Part shown: one piece after another, positions 43,101 through 51,262 of the stretch
How positions within the stretch are numbered: position 1 is the stretch's first letter
How the letters are laid out: each line of letters opens with the position of its first letter
Source of the DNA: SIG672 sp045580325
Lineage (GTDB): Bacteria > Bacillota > Clostridia > Oscillospirales > CAG-272
Direction: 5' to 3'
DNA length: 64,000 nucleotides
Assembly: GCA_045580325.1 (NCBI GenBank)
Contig: JAZNNR010000014.1
Location: 44,596-108,595, forward strand
Notes under the pieces: model-generated
Databases searched by the model: none
Seen by the model: only the letters and a program-made list of their open reading frames with translations
What the model was told of the DNA's origin: nothing
Program-made: the position numbers and the translations under genes

Positions 43101-43735
43101 AGATCAAAGAGCTTGGCAACGTACATATCGGTGCTATCGAAGAATACGCGGCAGTCAAGAAGGAATACGACTTTATGTCGGGTCAGATCGAGGACCTCCA
43201 GAAAGCAAAAGCCGACTGTCTGCAGGTGATCGCACGTCTTGAAAAGGAAATGCGCGGCAAGTTCGCAGAAACCTTTGCACAGATAAACGAAAACTTCGGC
43301 AAGGTATTTAAGGACCTTTTCGGCGGCGGAAGCGCTTCGCTTACTCTCACCGATCCCGACAATCTCCTGACGAGCGGTATCGAGATAAACGTTGCTCCTC
43401 CCGGAAAGAAGATCCACAGTCTAAGACAGCTTTCGGGTGGTGAGCAGTCCTTTATCGCGGTTGCTATCTACTTTGCTATAATAATGATCAACCCGCCTCC
43501 CTTCTGTCTGCTTGACGAAATTGAATCCGCGCTTGACGACGTCAACGTAACGAGATTTGCAAATTACGCAAAGCAGTTCTCTGACAGGGTTCAGTTCATC
43601 ATTATCACACACAGACGAGGAACTATGGAAGCGGCAGACGAAATGTACGGCGTTACTATGCAGGAGCGCGGCGTTTCTCAGCTCCTTTCGGTAAACCTCA
43701 GCGAAATTGAAAAGAAACTCGGAGTTAAATTATAA
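40145..43735 (+). CDS. smc: Chromosome segregation protein SMC
   Basis: Chromosome-compacting ATPase. The 1,196-residue protein has the canonical layout: Walker A GPNGSGKSNISDAVKW at about 32-46, two long coiled coils (about 170-500 and 675-1020), a hinge (about 510-660) with LRGVIGPVSKQI and GYTVRIVTLDGQLINAGGSFTGG, and C-terminal LSGGEQSF signature and Walker B FCLLDEIESALDD. Stop overlaps the ftsY start (TAATG). Confidence 0.98.
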   Translation: MRLLSLELHGFKSFPQRTKIKIDPGMTIIVGPNGSGKSNISDAVKWVLGELSSKNIRGTKMEDVIFGGTEHRPAMGFAEVSMTIDNRGENRINSDFDEITVTRRYFRTGDSQYLINNKQVRLRDIAEMFMNTGIGKTGYSIIGQGKIAEIISQKSDDRRIIFEEAAGISKYRIKKAESEKRLAEAEDNITRLNDIVSHHARRLPSLERDSVKARAYLEIYEKKKALDVSISVYDIEKILESAEQNEKELVMSRNELEIVDSSLSMLEKREEQLAESQMEHRIEFEQLRSKIHEQELEKGRLEANLTVVENNRKNANAALDASASSSDSAAAKLEIAEAETKELHAIKETLDEEFEKASVKFEEKSSQLDRERINVTNLQEKADALEEERAELENEYTELRVAYSAFGATSSSSVSHTAELEADMSKALEEKEAICTEIQSGKDSLAHYSERADALKQERAELTEKLTALEEEASEIRKNIDAEAANAAACRQKAEALRRMDEHFDGYQRSVKTVAEASARGALRGVIGPVSKQISVERELTLAIETALGANIQNIIVENEAAAKAAIEYLKRENAGRATFYPLTSIKPQKLNVNLATLKQSSGYVGIADELVSCEEKCKSVISYLLGRTVVFDTLDNASVTAKALGYTVRIVTLDGQLINAGGSFTGGAAKRDSGILTRSLDIAKLEEDEKKSIDICEKLKADFAAIKEKSDDINSSLERSSDNASMLASLISAGEASLSLRERSLSDIDARINEISEKLGEIERERSENSAKAQQMNLRINELSELIKNKDSEIEAAANSIKEVNTLISTLASEKNELLVSVSVKRKEVENAEMRITQNASLVLSLKKDIDDIAIRSREINTRLKELDDETRATKAAIILADNRLNELEAELTRLSLDGEEYEKEISLTRAAIKDKTRERELVFMALTKLEASSERIREEKERLSNRLWDDYNLSYADATALPYPKTDSENRTSMVAEQNILTAKIKELGNVHIGAIEEYAAVKKEYDFMSGQIEDLQKAKADCLQVIARLEKEMRGKFAETFAQINENFGKVFKDLFGGGSASLTLTDPDNLLTSGIEINVAPPGKKIHSLRQLSGGEQSFIAVAIYFAIIMINPPPFCLLDEIESALDDVNVTRFANYAKQFSDRVQFIIITHRRGTMEAADEMYGVTMQERGVSQLLSVNLSEIEKKLGVKL

Positions 43736-44634
43736 TGGGATTTTTTGAAAAATTAAAAAACGGTCTGTTTAAGACCAAAAGCTCGGCATTTTCGGGAATT
43801 ATCTCGATATTTAAACGCGGTGTTTCCGAAGACACACTCGAAGAGCTTGAGGAAATGCTCATTTGCGCCGACGTAGGTCTTGAGTCGACCGAGATCATAA
43901 TGGAAAAGCTTCGCGAGAAGATAAAAGAAGAAAGGATCAAGGAGTCCGAGGAGGCTACTGCCGCACTCAAGGCTATTCTTCTTGAAATGATCGGCGAAAA
44001 AGAGGAAATGAAGCTCGATACAAAGCCGTCGGTAATTCTCGTTATCGGAGTAAACGGTGTCGGAAAGACCACCTCTATTGCAAAGCTTGCCCACCTTTAC
44101 AAATCGCAGGGCAAATCTGTGCTTCTCGCCGCAGGAGATACCTTCCGCGCAGGTGCGATCGAGCAGCTCGCTATCTGGGCTGATCGCGCAGGTGTTCAGA
44201 TAATTAAGCAGAGCGAGGGCTCTGACCCCGCAGCCGTCGTTTACGACGCCGCCGCTGCCGCTGTCAAGCGTGAAGCCGATATTCTTATTATCGACACCGC
44301 AGGACGTCTGCACAACAAGAAAAATCTTATGAACGAGCTTGCAAAGATCAACCGCGTCATCGACAAGCAGCTTCCCGATGTTTCACGCGAGACCCTTCTC
44401 GTTCTTGACTCGACCACAGGTCAAAATGCCGTAAATCAGGCAAAAGAGTTCAGAAACACGTCCGAGATCACAGGTCTTGTGCTTACAAAGCTCGACGGAA
44501 CTGCCAAGGGCGGTATCGTATTCTCTATCAAAAACGAGCTCGGAATACCCGTTAAATTTATCGGTGTAGGCGAGCAGATCGACGAGCTTCAGCCCTTTGA
44601 GCCCGAAGAATTCGTAGATGCACTCTTTGAATAA
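43735..44634 (+). CDS. ftsY: Signal recognition particle receptor FtsY
   Basis: GTPase that docks the SRP-ribosome complex at the membrane. The 299-residue NG-domain protein has VIGVNGVGKTTSIAKLA, GDTFRAGAIEQL, IIDTAGRLHNKKNLM and LVLTKLDGTAKGG. The long acidic A domain of E. coli FtsY is absent, as usual in Firmicutes. Translation coupled to smc. Confidence 0.97.
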   Translation: MGFFEKLKNGLFKTKSSAFSGIISIFKRGVSEDTLEELEEMLICADVGLESTEIIMEKLREKIKEERIKESEEATAALKAILLEMIGEKEEMKLDTKPSVILVIGVNGVGKTTSIAKLAHLYKSQGKSVLLAAGDTFRAGAIEQLAIWADRAGVQIIKQSEGSDPAAVVYDAAAAAVKREADILIIDTAGRLHNKKNLMNELAKINRVIDKQLPDVSRETLLVLDSTTGQNAVNQAKEFRNTSEITGLVLTKLDGTAKGGIVFSIKNELGIPVKFIGVGEQIDELQPFEPEEFVDALFE

Positions 44635-44661
44635 AAATTAACCGAAAGGACTTTTTTCATT

Positions 44662-45267
44662 ATGAAAGTCGTTCTGGCATCAAGAAACAAAAACAAAATT
44701 AAAGAAATAAAGGCTATTTACAGGGATATAGTAGGCGAGGAGCTTGACATACTTTCTCTTGACGACATCGGATACACGAGTGAGATCGAGGAGGACGGCT
44801 CTTCCTTTGAGGAAAACGCTACTATAAAGGCCTCTGTTCCCGCATCACTCGGATATATCGGTCTTGCGGACGACAGCGGACTTGCCGTTAATGCGCTTGG
44901 CGGTGCGCCCGGTATTTACTCGGCACGCTACTCGGGCGAGGGTGCTACCGATGAAAAAAACAACGAAAAGCTGCTTTCCGAGCTCAGCGGAGTATCCGAT
45001 CGCTCGGCGAAGTTCGTCTGTGTTTTCGCGGCAGTTGCTCCCGACGGAAAAAGCATCACAGTTCGCGGTGAGTGTCCCGGTATTATCGCAGAAGGCGAGT
45101 CGGGCAGCGGTGGATTCGGATACGATCCCCTTTTCATATACGAGCCCCTTTCAAAGACCTTCGGCGACCTTTCAGCCGATGAAAAAAACAAGGTCAGCCA
45201 CCGCGCGCGTGCACTCAAACTCCTTATTCCGAGGCTTTCCGAATTTTTAAACAAATATAAGGACTGA
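44662..45267 (+). CDS. rdgB: XTP/dITP diphosphatase (RdgB/HAM1)
   Basis: Removes non-canonical purine triphosphates. The 201-residue protein has VVLASRNKNKIKEIK, the SFEENATIKA and ADDSGLAVNALGGAPGIYSARYSG blocks and C-terminal SHRARAL. Normal length; GAAAGGA lies upstream. Confidence 0.96.
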   Translation: MKVVLASRNKNKIKEIKAIYRDIVGEELDILSLDDIGYTSEIEEDGSSFEENATIKASVPASLGYIGLADDSGLAVNALGGAPGIYSARYSGEGATDEKNNEKLLSELSGVSDRSAKFVCVFAAVAPDGKSITVRGECPGIIAEGESGSGGFGYDPLFIYEPLSKTFGDLSADEKNKVSHRARALKLLIPRLSEFLNKYKD

Positions 45268-45312
45268 AAAGGTCTTTTTCAAACTAACAATTTATAATCA
45301 GAGGATAAAATT

Positions 45313-45606
45313 ATGACCAGCAAACAAAGAGCTTATCTCCGCTCGCTCGCTATGACAGAGCCTGTTATTTTTCAGGTGGGCAAGGGCGGAATAAACGAAA
45401 ATATGATAAAACAGATCTCAGACGCTCTTGAAGCGCGCGAGCTTATCAAGCTTCGCGTTCTTCAGAACTCGGAATATACCTCTCGTGAGGCGGCTGAGGC
45501 TATTGCCGAGGCTACCGAGGCGGCAGTTGTCGGTGTTGTAGGAAGCACCTTCGTTCTTTACAGAGAGTCTGAAAAGCACAAAAAGATCGATCTCGGTAAC
45601 GTATAA
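45313..45606 (+). CDS. yhbY: CRS1/YhbY-type RNA-binding protein
   Basis: 97-residue ribosome-associated protein with MTSKQRAYLRSLA, FQVGKGGINENMI and a GSTFVLYRES end. Known to bind 50S precursors. Its stop overlaps the nadD start (TAATG), a common arrangement in Firmicutes. Confidence 0.93.
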   Translation: MTSKQRAYLRSLAMTEPVIFQVGKGGINENMIKQISDALEARELIKLRVLQNSEYTSREAAEAIAEATEAAVVGVVGSTFVLYRESEKHKKIDLGNV

Positions 45607-46226
45607 TGGCTCGCACAGTAGGAATTTACGGAGGAACCTTTTCTCCGCCGCATATCGGTCATATTTCCGCCGCCAAGGCTTTTTATGAGGAAATAAGACC
45701 TGACAGCCTTCTGATCATGCCGACCTATACGCCGCCGCACAAGGTTGCATACGACATAGATCCCCTTCACCGTATGAATATGGCAAAGCTTGCATTTTCA
45801 GCAGACGAGGGGTTTAGTAGTGCCGTTACAGTTTGCGACTTTGAGCTGACGAAAAAGGACGTAAGCTACACTTATCAGACGCTTGAGCATTTTGCATCTC
45901 CCGACACGGAGCTCTATTTTCTCTGCGGAACCGATATGTTTTTGACCCTTGACAAATGGAAAAATCCCGATATTATTTTTAAGCTCTCGACTATCGTCCT
46001 TGCTCTTCGTGAGGACGCAACAGAGGAAATATCAAGGCAAATTTCTATTTTCAAGGAGCTTTACGAAAAAGATTACAATGCAAAAATAATCATATTAAAA
46101 AACAGGCCTATAACCGTTTCTTCGTCCGAGCTGCGCAGCGCTATATTCTCGGGCAAGGATGCGTCCGATTTTCTTACAAAGCCTGTATATGATTATATAA
46201 AAATTAACAAACTATATTTAAACTGA
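45606..46226 (+). CDS. nadD: Nicotinate-nucleotide adenylyltransferase
   Basis: Forms deamido-NAD from nicotinate mononucleotide and ATP. The 206-residue protein has the nucleotidyltransferase motif YGGTFSPPHIGH, LIMPTYTPPHK, FLCGTDMFLTLDKWKNP and the C-terminal ISSSELR-like TVSSSELRS. Coupled to yhbY and followed after one base by yqeK. Confidence 0.96.
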   Translation: MARTVGIYGGTFSPPHIGHISAAKAFYEEIRPDSLLIMPTYTPPHKVAYDIDPLHRMNMAKLAFSADEGFSSAVTVCDFELTKKDVSYTYQTLEHFASPDTELYFLCGTDMFLTLDKWKNPDIIFKLSTIVLALREDATEEISRQISIFKELYEKDYNAKIIILKNRPITVSSSELRSAIFSGKDASDFLTKPVYDYIKINKLYLN

Positions 46227-46227
46227 A

Positions 46228-46869
46228 ATGACAGATAATATTATTTTTGACAAATACCCATCGCTCGAGCCTCTTAAAGACGAAATATCGCGCCGCATAA
46301 GCGACTCTTACCGCCTTGCGCACACTTTCTCGGTTGCAAGAGAATGTCTTGCTCTTGCCGATATTTTTGCCCTTAGCGAATATGAGAAAAAACAGATAGT
46401 GGTCGCATCGCTCCTGCACGATATTGCAAAGGGTCTTTCAAGCGATGAGTTCAAGGCTCTTGATAAGAAATACTCGATTGGATTTACAAATGACGATTTT
46501 CTATCCCCTGCCGTGCTTCACGCCAGAGCCGGAGCAAAAATTGCAGAGCTTGAGTTTGCCGATTATACGGACAGGGAGATCTGTAAAGCGATAGAAGCAC
46601 ACACCACAGGCGGCGAAAATATGTCGCTTATAGCAAAGCTTCTTTTTATCGCAGATTATATCGAGCCTACACGAAAATGGGAGATATGCAAGGAAACGAG
46701 AGAGTCTTTTTACCGTGAACTTACAAAGGTCGGAGCCGATACCTGCAAGGTGCTTGACTCTGCTATTATAAAAATTCTCGACCAGACTGCAAGGCATCTT
46801 GAAGAAAGTGGACGTCCTGTTCATCCCGATTCTGTTAAATGCAAAGATTTTATATTAAAAAACTATTGA
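46228..46869 (+). CDS. yqeK: HD-domain Ap4A hydrolase YqeK
   Basis: Symmetrical dinucleoside tetraphosphate hydrolase family. The 213-residue protein has RLAHTFSVARECLALA, VASLLHDIAKGLS and LLFIADYIEPTR, the HD-metal set of YqeK. The order nadD-yqeK-rsfS is classic for Firmicutes. Confidence 0.93.
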   Translation: MTDNIIFDKYPSLEPLKDEISRRISDSYRLAHTFSVARECLALADIFALSEYEKKQIVVASLLHDIAKGLSSDEFKALDKKYSIGFTNDDFLSPAVLHARAGAKIAELEFADYTDREICKAIEAHTTGGENMSLIAKLLFIADYIEPTRKWEICKETRESFYRELTKVGADTCKVLDSAIIKILDQTARHLEESGRPVHPDSVKCKDFILKNY

Positions 46870-46931
46870 ATAATACAGGAAAAACTGTTATAATGTTTTA
46901 CAGTTATTTCCGAAATAAGAAAGGAATATAT

Positions 46932-47288
46932 ATGACCGCACTTGAATTTGCACAAAAAATTGTAAAGATACTCGATGAAAAAAGCGCTATGGACATTTCT
47001 CTTCTCTACGTTGAGGAAAAGACCGTCCTTACCGAATATCTTGTTATTTGCCACGGAACCTCCACAACTCACAACCGCGCGCTTGCGGGCGAGCTTGAGT
47101 TTAAGCTCGGTGAGCTCGATATTCACCCCCTCAACACCGAGGGCGAGGACGACGCTTCCTGGATAGTTCTCGACTACAACAGCGTTATGGTTCACATTTT
47201 CACCAAGAACGCAAAGGATTTTTACAAGCTTGACAAGCTTTGGGCAGATGCAGAAAATATTGATATTTCGGGTCTGCTTATCGACTAA
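46932..47288 (+). CDS. rsfS: Ribosomal silencing factor RsfS
   Basis: Binds uL14 and prevents subunit joining in starvation. The 118-residue protein includes KIVKILDEKSAMDISLLYVEE and EGEDDASWIVLDYNSVMVHIF, with a typical end FYKLDKLWADA. Start ATG 46932 follows AGAAAGGAA; a longer in-frame start overlaps yqeK without support. Confidence 0.95.
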   Translation: MTALEFAQKIVKILDEKSAMDISLLYVEEKTVLTEYLVICHGTSTTHNRALAGELEFKLGELDIHPLNTEGEDDASWIVLDYNSVMVHIFTKNAKDFYKLDKLWADAENIDISGLLID

Positions 47289-47330
47289 ATTACTTTTGAC
47301 TATTTACCGAATGAAAGGTTAACATAAATT

Positions 47331-49733
47331 ATGAAATACGATTTTAAAGCAATTGAAGAAAAATGGCAAAAGCGTTGGGAAGATGCAAAGGTTTTTGAGG
47401 CTTCAAACGACTATTCAAAGCCCAAGTTTTACGGACTTGTTGAGTTCCCTTATCCGAGCGGCTCAGGTATGCACGTCGGACACATCAAGGCTTATTCGAG
47501 TCTTGAGGTCATCTCCCGCAAAAGACGTATGCAGGGCTACAACGTACTCTACCCTATCGGATTTGACGCCTTCGGTCTTCCTACCGAAAACTCTGCAATA
47601 AAGTTCAACACTCACCCGAGAATACTTACCGATAAGAACATTGAAAAATTCACCTCGCAGCTCAAAAGAGTCGGTTTTTCATTCGACTGGTCGAGAGTTA
47701 TCGATACGACCGACGAAAACTACTACAAGTGGACTCAGTGGATCTTCCTCAAGATGTTTGAAAACGGTCTTGCTTTCCGAGATCAAGCTCTTGTAAACTA
47801 CTGTCCTCACTGCAAGTGTGTACTCTCCAACGAGGATTCGCAGGGCGGTGAGTGCGACATCTGCCACAGCCAGATCGTACAGAAGTCCAAGGACGTTTGG
47901 TATCTGCGTATCACAGAATATGCTGAAAAGCTGCTGAACGGTCTTAAGGACGTGGATTATCTGCCCAACATCAAGATGCAGCAGGAAAACTGGATCGGTC
48001 GCTCCGAGGGTGCTTTTGCAAACTTTAAGCTCAGCGGTACGGACGACAGCCTCCGCATTTACACAACACGTCCCGACACGATGTTCGGCGTTACATTTAT
48101 GGTAATGGCTCCCGAGCATCCTTACATTGAAAAATATGCCGACAGAATCACTAATATGGATGCTATCAAGGCATACCGCGAGGAGTGCAGCAAGAAGACA
48201 GAATTCGAGCGCACACAGCTTGTAAAGAACAAGACGGGCGTTTGCATCGAGGGTCTTACCGCAGTTAATCCCCTCTCGGGCAAGGAAATTCCGATCTACA
48301 TCGCTGACTACGTAATGATGGGCTACGGCACAGGCGCTATTATGGCTGTTCCCGCACACGACGAGCGCGACTACGATTTCGCAAAGAAGTTCGGTATTGA
48401 TATTATCGAGGTTATTAAGGGCGGAGATATGTCCGAGGGCGCTTACACAGGCGACGGCGAGATGATAAACTCCGATTTCCTCAACGGCTTCACAAACAAA
48501 AAGGATTCTATCGCGAAGGCTACCGAAGTCCTCGCCGAAAGAGGCGTTGGCGAAAAGGGTATTCAGTACAAGATGAAGGACTGGGCGTTCAACCGTCAGA
48601 GATACTGGGGTGAGCCTATTCCGATCGTTCACTGCCCCGATTGCGGTATGGTTGCCCTTCCCTACGAGGAGCTTCCTTTAAGACTTCCGGCAGTTGAAAA
48701 CTTCGAGCCCGGCGAAGGCGGCGAAAGCCCTCTTGCAAAGATCGATTCCTTCGTAAACTGCAAGTGCCCCAAATGCGGAAAAGACGCAAAGCGTGAAACA
48801 GATACTATGCCTCAGTGGGCAGGATCCTCGTGGTACTTCCTCAGATACGTTGACCCGAGCAACGATAGTGAGCTCGCAAACGCAGAGGCTCTCAAATATT
48901 GGATGCCTGTTGACTGGTACAACGGCGGTATGGAGCACGTTACCCGTCATATGATCTATTCACGCTTCTGGTACAAGTTCCTTTACGACCTCGGTCTTGT
49001 TCCCTACGAAGAACCGTATGCAAAGCGTACCGCTCAGGGACTCGTTCTCGGACCGGACGGAGTTAAGATGAGTAAGTCCCGCGGAAACGTTATCGACCCT
49101 AACGACATCGTAAACAACTACGGCGCAGATACACTCCGTACCTACGTACTCTTTATGGGCGATTACGGCAGTGCTGCTCCTTGGTCGGAAAACAGCGTTA
49201 AGGGCTGCAGACGCTTTATCGAGCGTGTTGCTTCCCTTTCTGACATAACAAACGGAAACGGTGTTACAACCGAGCTTGAAAGCGATTTCCACAAGACTAT
49301 AAAGAAAGTAAGCGAAGACATCGAAGCGATGAAGTTTAATACCGCTATCGCCGCTATGATGACTCTGCTTAACAGAATATACGAGGTAGGAACTCTTACA
49401 CGCGACGAGCTTTACACATTCGTTTCGATACTCTCTCCCTTTGCTCCTCACATCTGTGAAGAGATAAACGAGTGGCTCGGAAACAAGGATATGCTCGCTA
49501 GTGCTCCCTGGCCGACATACGACGAGGCAAAAACCGTCGATGCGACAATCGAGATCGCAGTTCAGATCTGCGGAAAGCTCCGCTCGACCGTAACTATTCC
49601 CGCTGACGCATCCAAAGAGGATATGCTCAAAGCAGCAAAGGAAAACGAGCGTATAGCAGAGCTTATCGAGGGTAAAGCTATCGTTAAGGAGATATGTGTT
49701 CCCGGCAAGCTCGTTAACATCGTTGTAAGATAA
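47331..49733 (+). CDS. leuS: Leucyl-tRNA synthetase
   Basis: Class I synthetase of 800 residues. HIGH-type motif PYPSGSGMHVGHIKAY near residue 45, a Cys4 zinc insertion (CPHCKCVLSNEDSQGGECDIC split across it), the editing domain with TTRPDTMFGVTF and GTGAIMAVPAHDERD, KMSKS motif GVKMSKSRGN, and the C-terminal anticodon-binding region. No T-box leader is evident before it; it appears to be the end of the nadD-yqeK-rsfS run. Confidence 0.98.
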   Translation: MKYDFKAIEEKWQKRWEDAKVFEASNDYSKPKFYGLVEFPYPSGSGMHVGHIKAYSSLEVISRKRRMQGYNVLYPIGFDAFGLPTENSAIKFNTHPRILTDKNIEKFTSQLKRVGFSFDWSRVIDTTDENYYKWTQWIFLKMFENGLAFRDQALVNYCPHCKCVLSNEDSQGGECDICHSQIVQKSKDVWYLRITEYAEKLLNGLKDVDYLPNIKMQQENWIGRSEGAFANFKLSGTDDSLRIYTTRPDTMFGVTFMVMAPEHPYIEKYADRITNMDAIKAYREECSKKTEFERTQLVKNKTGVCIEGLTAVNPLSGKEIPIYIADYVMMGYGTGAIMAVPAHDERDYDFAKKFGIDIIEVIKGGDMSEGAYTGDGEMINSDFLNGFTNKKDSIAKATEVLAERGVGEKGIQYKMKDWAFNRQRYWGEPIPIVHCPDCGMVALPYEELPLRLPAVENFEPGEGGESPLAKIDSFVNCKCPKCGKDAKRETDTMPQWAGSSWYFLRYVDPSNDSELANAEALKYWMPVDWYNGGMEHVTRHMIYSRFWYKFLYDLGLVPYEEPYAKRTAQGLVLGPDGVKMSKSRGNVIDPNDIVNNYGADTLRTYVLFMGDYGSAAPWSENSVKGCRRFIERVASLSDITNGNGVTTELESDFHKTIKKVSEDIEAMKFNTAIAAMMTLLNRIYEVGTLTRDELYTFVSILSPFAPHICEEINEWLGNKDMLASAPWPTYDEAKTVDATIEIAVQICGKLRSTVTIPADASKEDMLKAAKENERIAELIEGKAIVKEICVPGKLVNIVVR

Positions 49734-49794
49734 GCTTACACCAAGATTTTTTTATAAAAATACCAAAAAAATCTAATTGCAGTCAAAATAACTA

Positions 49795-49823
49795 TTGACA
49801 TTGAGAAAGTATTGTTGTATAAT
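49795..49823 (+). promoter_or_regulatory. Promoter of rpsU
   Basis: TTGACA (49795-49800), 17-base spacer, TATAAT (49818-49823): perfect consensus. Confidence 0.92.
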
Positions 49824-49872
49824 GTTATGGAAATGTATTCGCACAAAGCGATATTTCCCTTTCACAAGGATT

Positions 49873-49900
49873 AAGAGATTTTCTCTTGCAGAGGCGAGAG
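49873..49900 (+). promoter_or_regulatory. Two mutually exclusive hairpins before rpsU
   Basis: AAGAGA (49873-49878) can pair with TCTCTT (49882-49887), or CTCTTGC (49883-49889) can pair with GCGAGAG (49894-49900) next to the ribosome site. They share bases, so only one can form. Confidence 0.5.
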
Positions 49901-49912
49901 GAGGGATGGTTA

Positions 49913-50089
49913 ATGGCAGAGATCAGAGTTAAGGAAAATGAATCTATCGATAGCGCACTTCGCAGATTCAAGAGAGCTCAGCAGCGTTCGGGCGTTCTTA
50001 CTGAACTCAAGAAGAGAGAGCAGTATGACAAACCCAGTGTAAAGCGCAAGAAGAAGTCTGAAGCAGCAAGAAAGCGTAAGTATAAGTAA
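49913..50089 (+). CDS. rpsU: Ribosomal protein bS21
   Basis: 58-residue basic 30S protein: IRVKENESIDSALRRFKRAQQRSGVL and a Lys/Arg-rich end. Start ATG 49913 follows GAGGAGGG; the longer frame has no S21 homology. Own promoter and terminators. Confidence 0.95.
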   Translation: MAEIRVKENESIDSALRRFKRAQQRSGVLTELKKREQYDKPSVKRKKKSEAARKRKYK

Positions 50090-50146
50090 TTCAGCTTTCT
50101 TTGTTTACTTAATGACAAAAGTAAATACCGTATATACGGTTTCAAG

Positions 50147-50175
50147 AACCCGAGATGAGAATATCATCTCGGGTT
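50147..50175 (+). terminator. First hairpin after rpsU
   Basis: AACCCGAGATGA-GAATA-TCATCTCGGGTT; T-run poor. Confidence 0.7.
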
Positions 50176-50190
50176 ACTGCTTTGTATATA

Positions 50191-50221
50191 AAAAACACCG
50201 ATGGCGAGCATCGGTGTTTTT
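50191..50221. terminator. Bidirectional terminator between rpsU and purC
   Basis: AAAAACACCGATG-GCGAG-CATCGGTGTTTTT with T-runs on both strands. Confidence 0.9.
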
Positions 50222-50236
50222 ACTTTATTTATGTAA

Positions 50237-50935
50237 TTATCTGTTAAGAATGAGCTTTGTGAGCTCAACGGGCTCAACGATCTTGCCGTCCTTATAAACT
50301 CTCATATTGCCCGATGCGATCTCGTCGATAAGAACGACCTCGCCGTTATTATAGCCGAACTCAAACTTGATGTCCCAAAGGTCAAGACCGATGGTCTTAA
50401 GGTCGTCTGCAACGATCTTTGTGATCTTAAGTGTCTGTGCCTTCATAGACTCGAACATTTCGGGAGTCATTACCTTAAGTGCTGCAAGACCTTCGCCTGT
50501 TACGAGCGGGTCGCCCTTTTCGTCATTCTTGAAGGTGCATTCAACGTATCCGCCCTCGAGAACTGTTCCGTCCTTGATATATTCGCCATATCTGCGAATA
50601 AAGCTTCCTGTTGCTACAAGACGGCAGATAACCTCGAGTCCGTTACCGCCCTGTGCCTTACCGAAGCATTCTGCGGGAAGAACTTCCATTGTTGCCTCGT
50701 CAAGATTTGCGCTTACGTAGTGAGTCTTGATTCCTGCTTTTTTAAGCATTTCAAAATAATAGATAGATGTTTCGAGGTTTGCTCTTCCGATTCCTTCAAT
50801 AGTGAGTCCTACGCTGTTTTCGCCCGGATCGAACACTCCGTCCTTACCTGTGCAGTCATCCTTGAATTTGAGCATAACGTTGCCGTTATCAAGGGCATAA
50901 ACGTCTTTGGTTTTTCCTTCATAAAGCTTTTTCAT
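50237..50935 (-). CDS. purC: SAICAR synthetase
   Basis: Joins CAIR with aspartate in purine synthesis. The 232-residue protein has KLYEGKTKDVYAL, the VRRYGEY-like IRRYGEYIKDGT, VLIDEIASGNMRV and the DLWDIKFEFG blocks, at normal length. It stands alone rather than in a pur operon. AAGGAG lies 10 bases before ATG. Confidence 0.97.
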   Translation of the reverse strand: MKKLYEGKTKDVYALDNGNVMLKFKDDCTGKDGVFDPGENSVGLTIEGIGRANLETSIYYFEMLKKAGIKTHYVSANLDEATMEVLPAECFGKAQGGNGLEVICRLVATGSFIRRYGEYIKDGTVLEGGYVECTFKNDEKGDPLVTGEGLAALKVMTPEMFESMKAQTLKITKIVADDLKTIGLDLWDIKFEFGYNNGEVVLIDEIASGNMRVYKDGKIVEPVELTKLILNR

Positions 50936-50966
50936 AAATACAGTACTCCTTATTTTTTAACTGCAG

Positions 50967-50995
50967 ATTATAATTCATTTTCTATATTTTATCAC
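50967..50995 (-). promoter_or_regulatory. Probable promoter of purC
   Basis: Minus strand GTGATA (50995-50990), 17-base spacer, TATAAT (50972-50967). Confidence 0.55.
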
Positions 50996-51194
50996 ATTTT
51001 TTCTCTCTTGTATATAGATTTACGAAAATTTTTTTCGGTATATTGAAAAAATTTTATCTTTTTAAAGGGCATTTTATTGGAATTTTAGACATTTACAGGT
51101 CTTTTTTATAAAACTCAGGCGCTCGCTGTCAAAATATACAAAAAACAAGGAAGAAATTAGTAAAAAAAGACAAGGCTTAAAAGAATTTTAATTA

Positions 51195-51223
51195 TTGTAT
51201 TTGAGCTCAAGTTATGATAAAAT
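51195..51223 (+). promoter_or_regulatory. Promoter of the BNR-repeat lipoprotein gene
   Basis: TTGTAT (51195-51200), 17-base spacer, TAAAAT (51218-51223). Confidence 0.65.
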
Positions 51224-51262
51224 ATAGCTAATATGAATTTTCGGAAAGGTTGGCTTCCTGCT

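Noticed and set aside
47290..47330. Leu T-box before leuS
   Set aside because: Only about 40 bases separate rsfS and leuS; no T-box core or terminator is seen.
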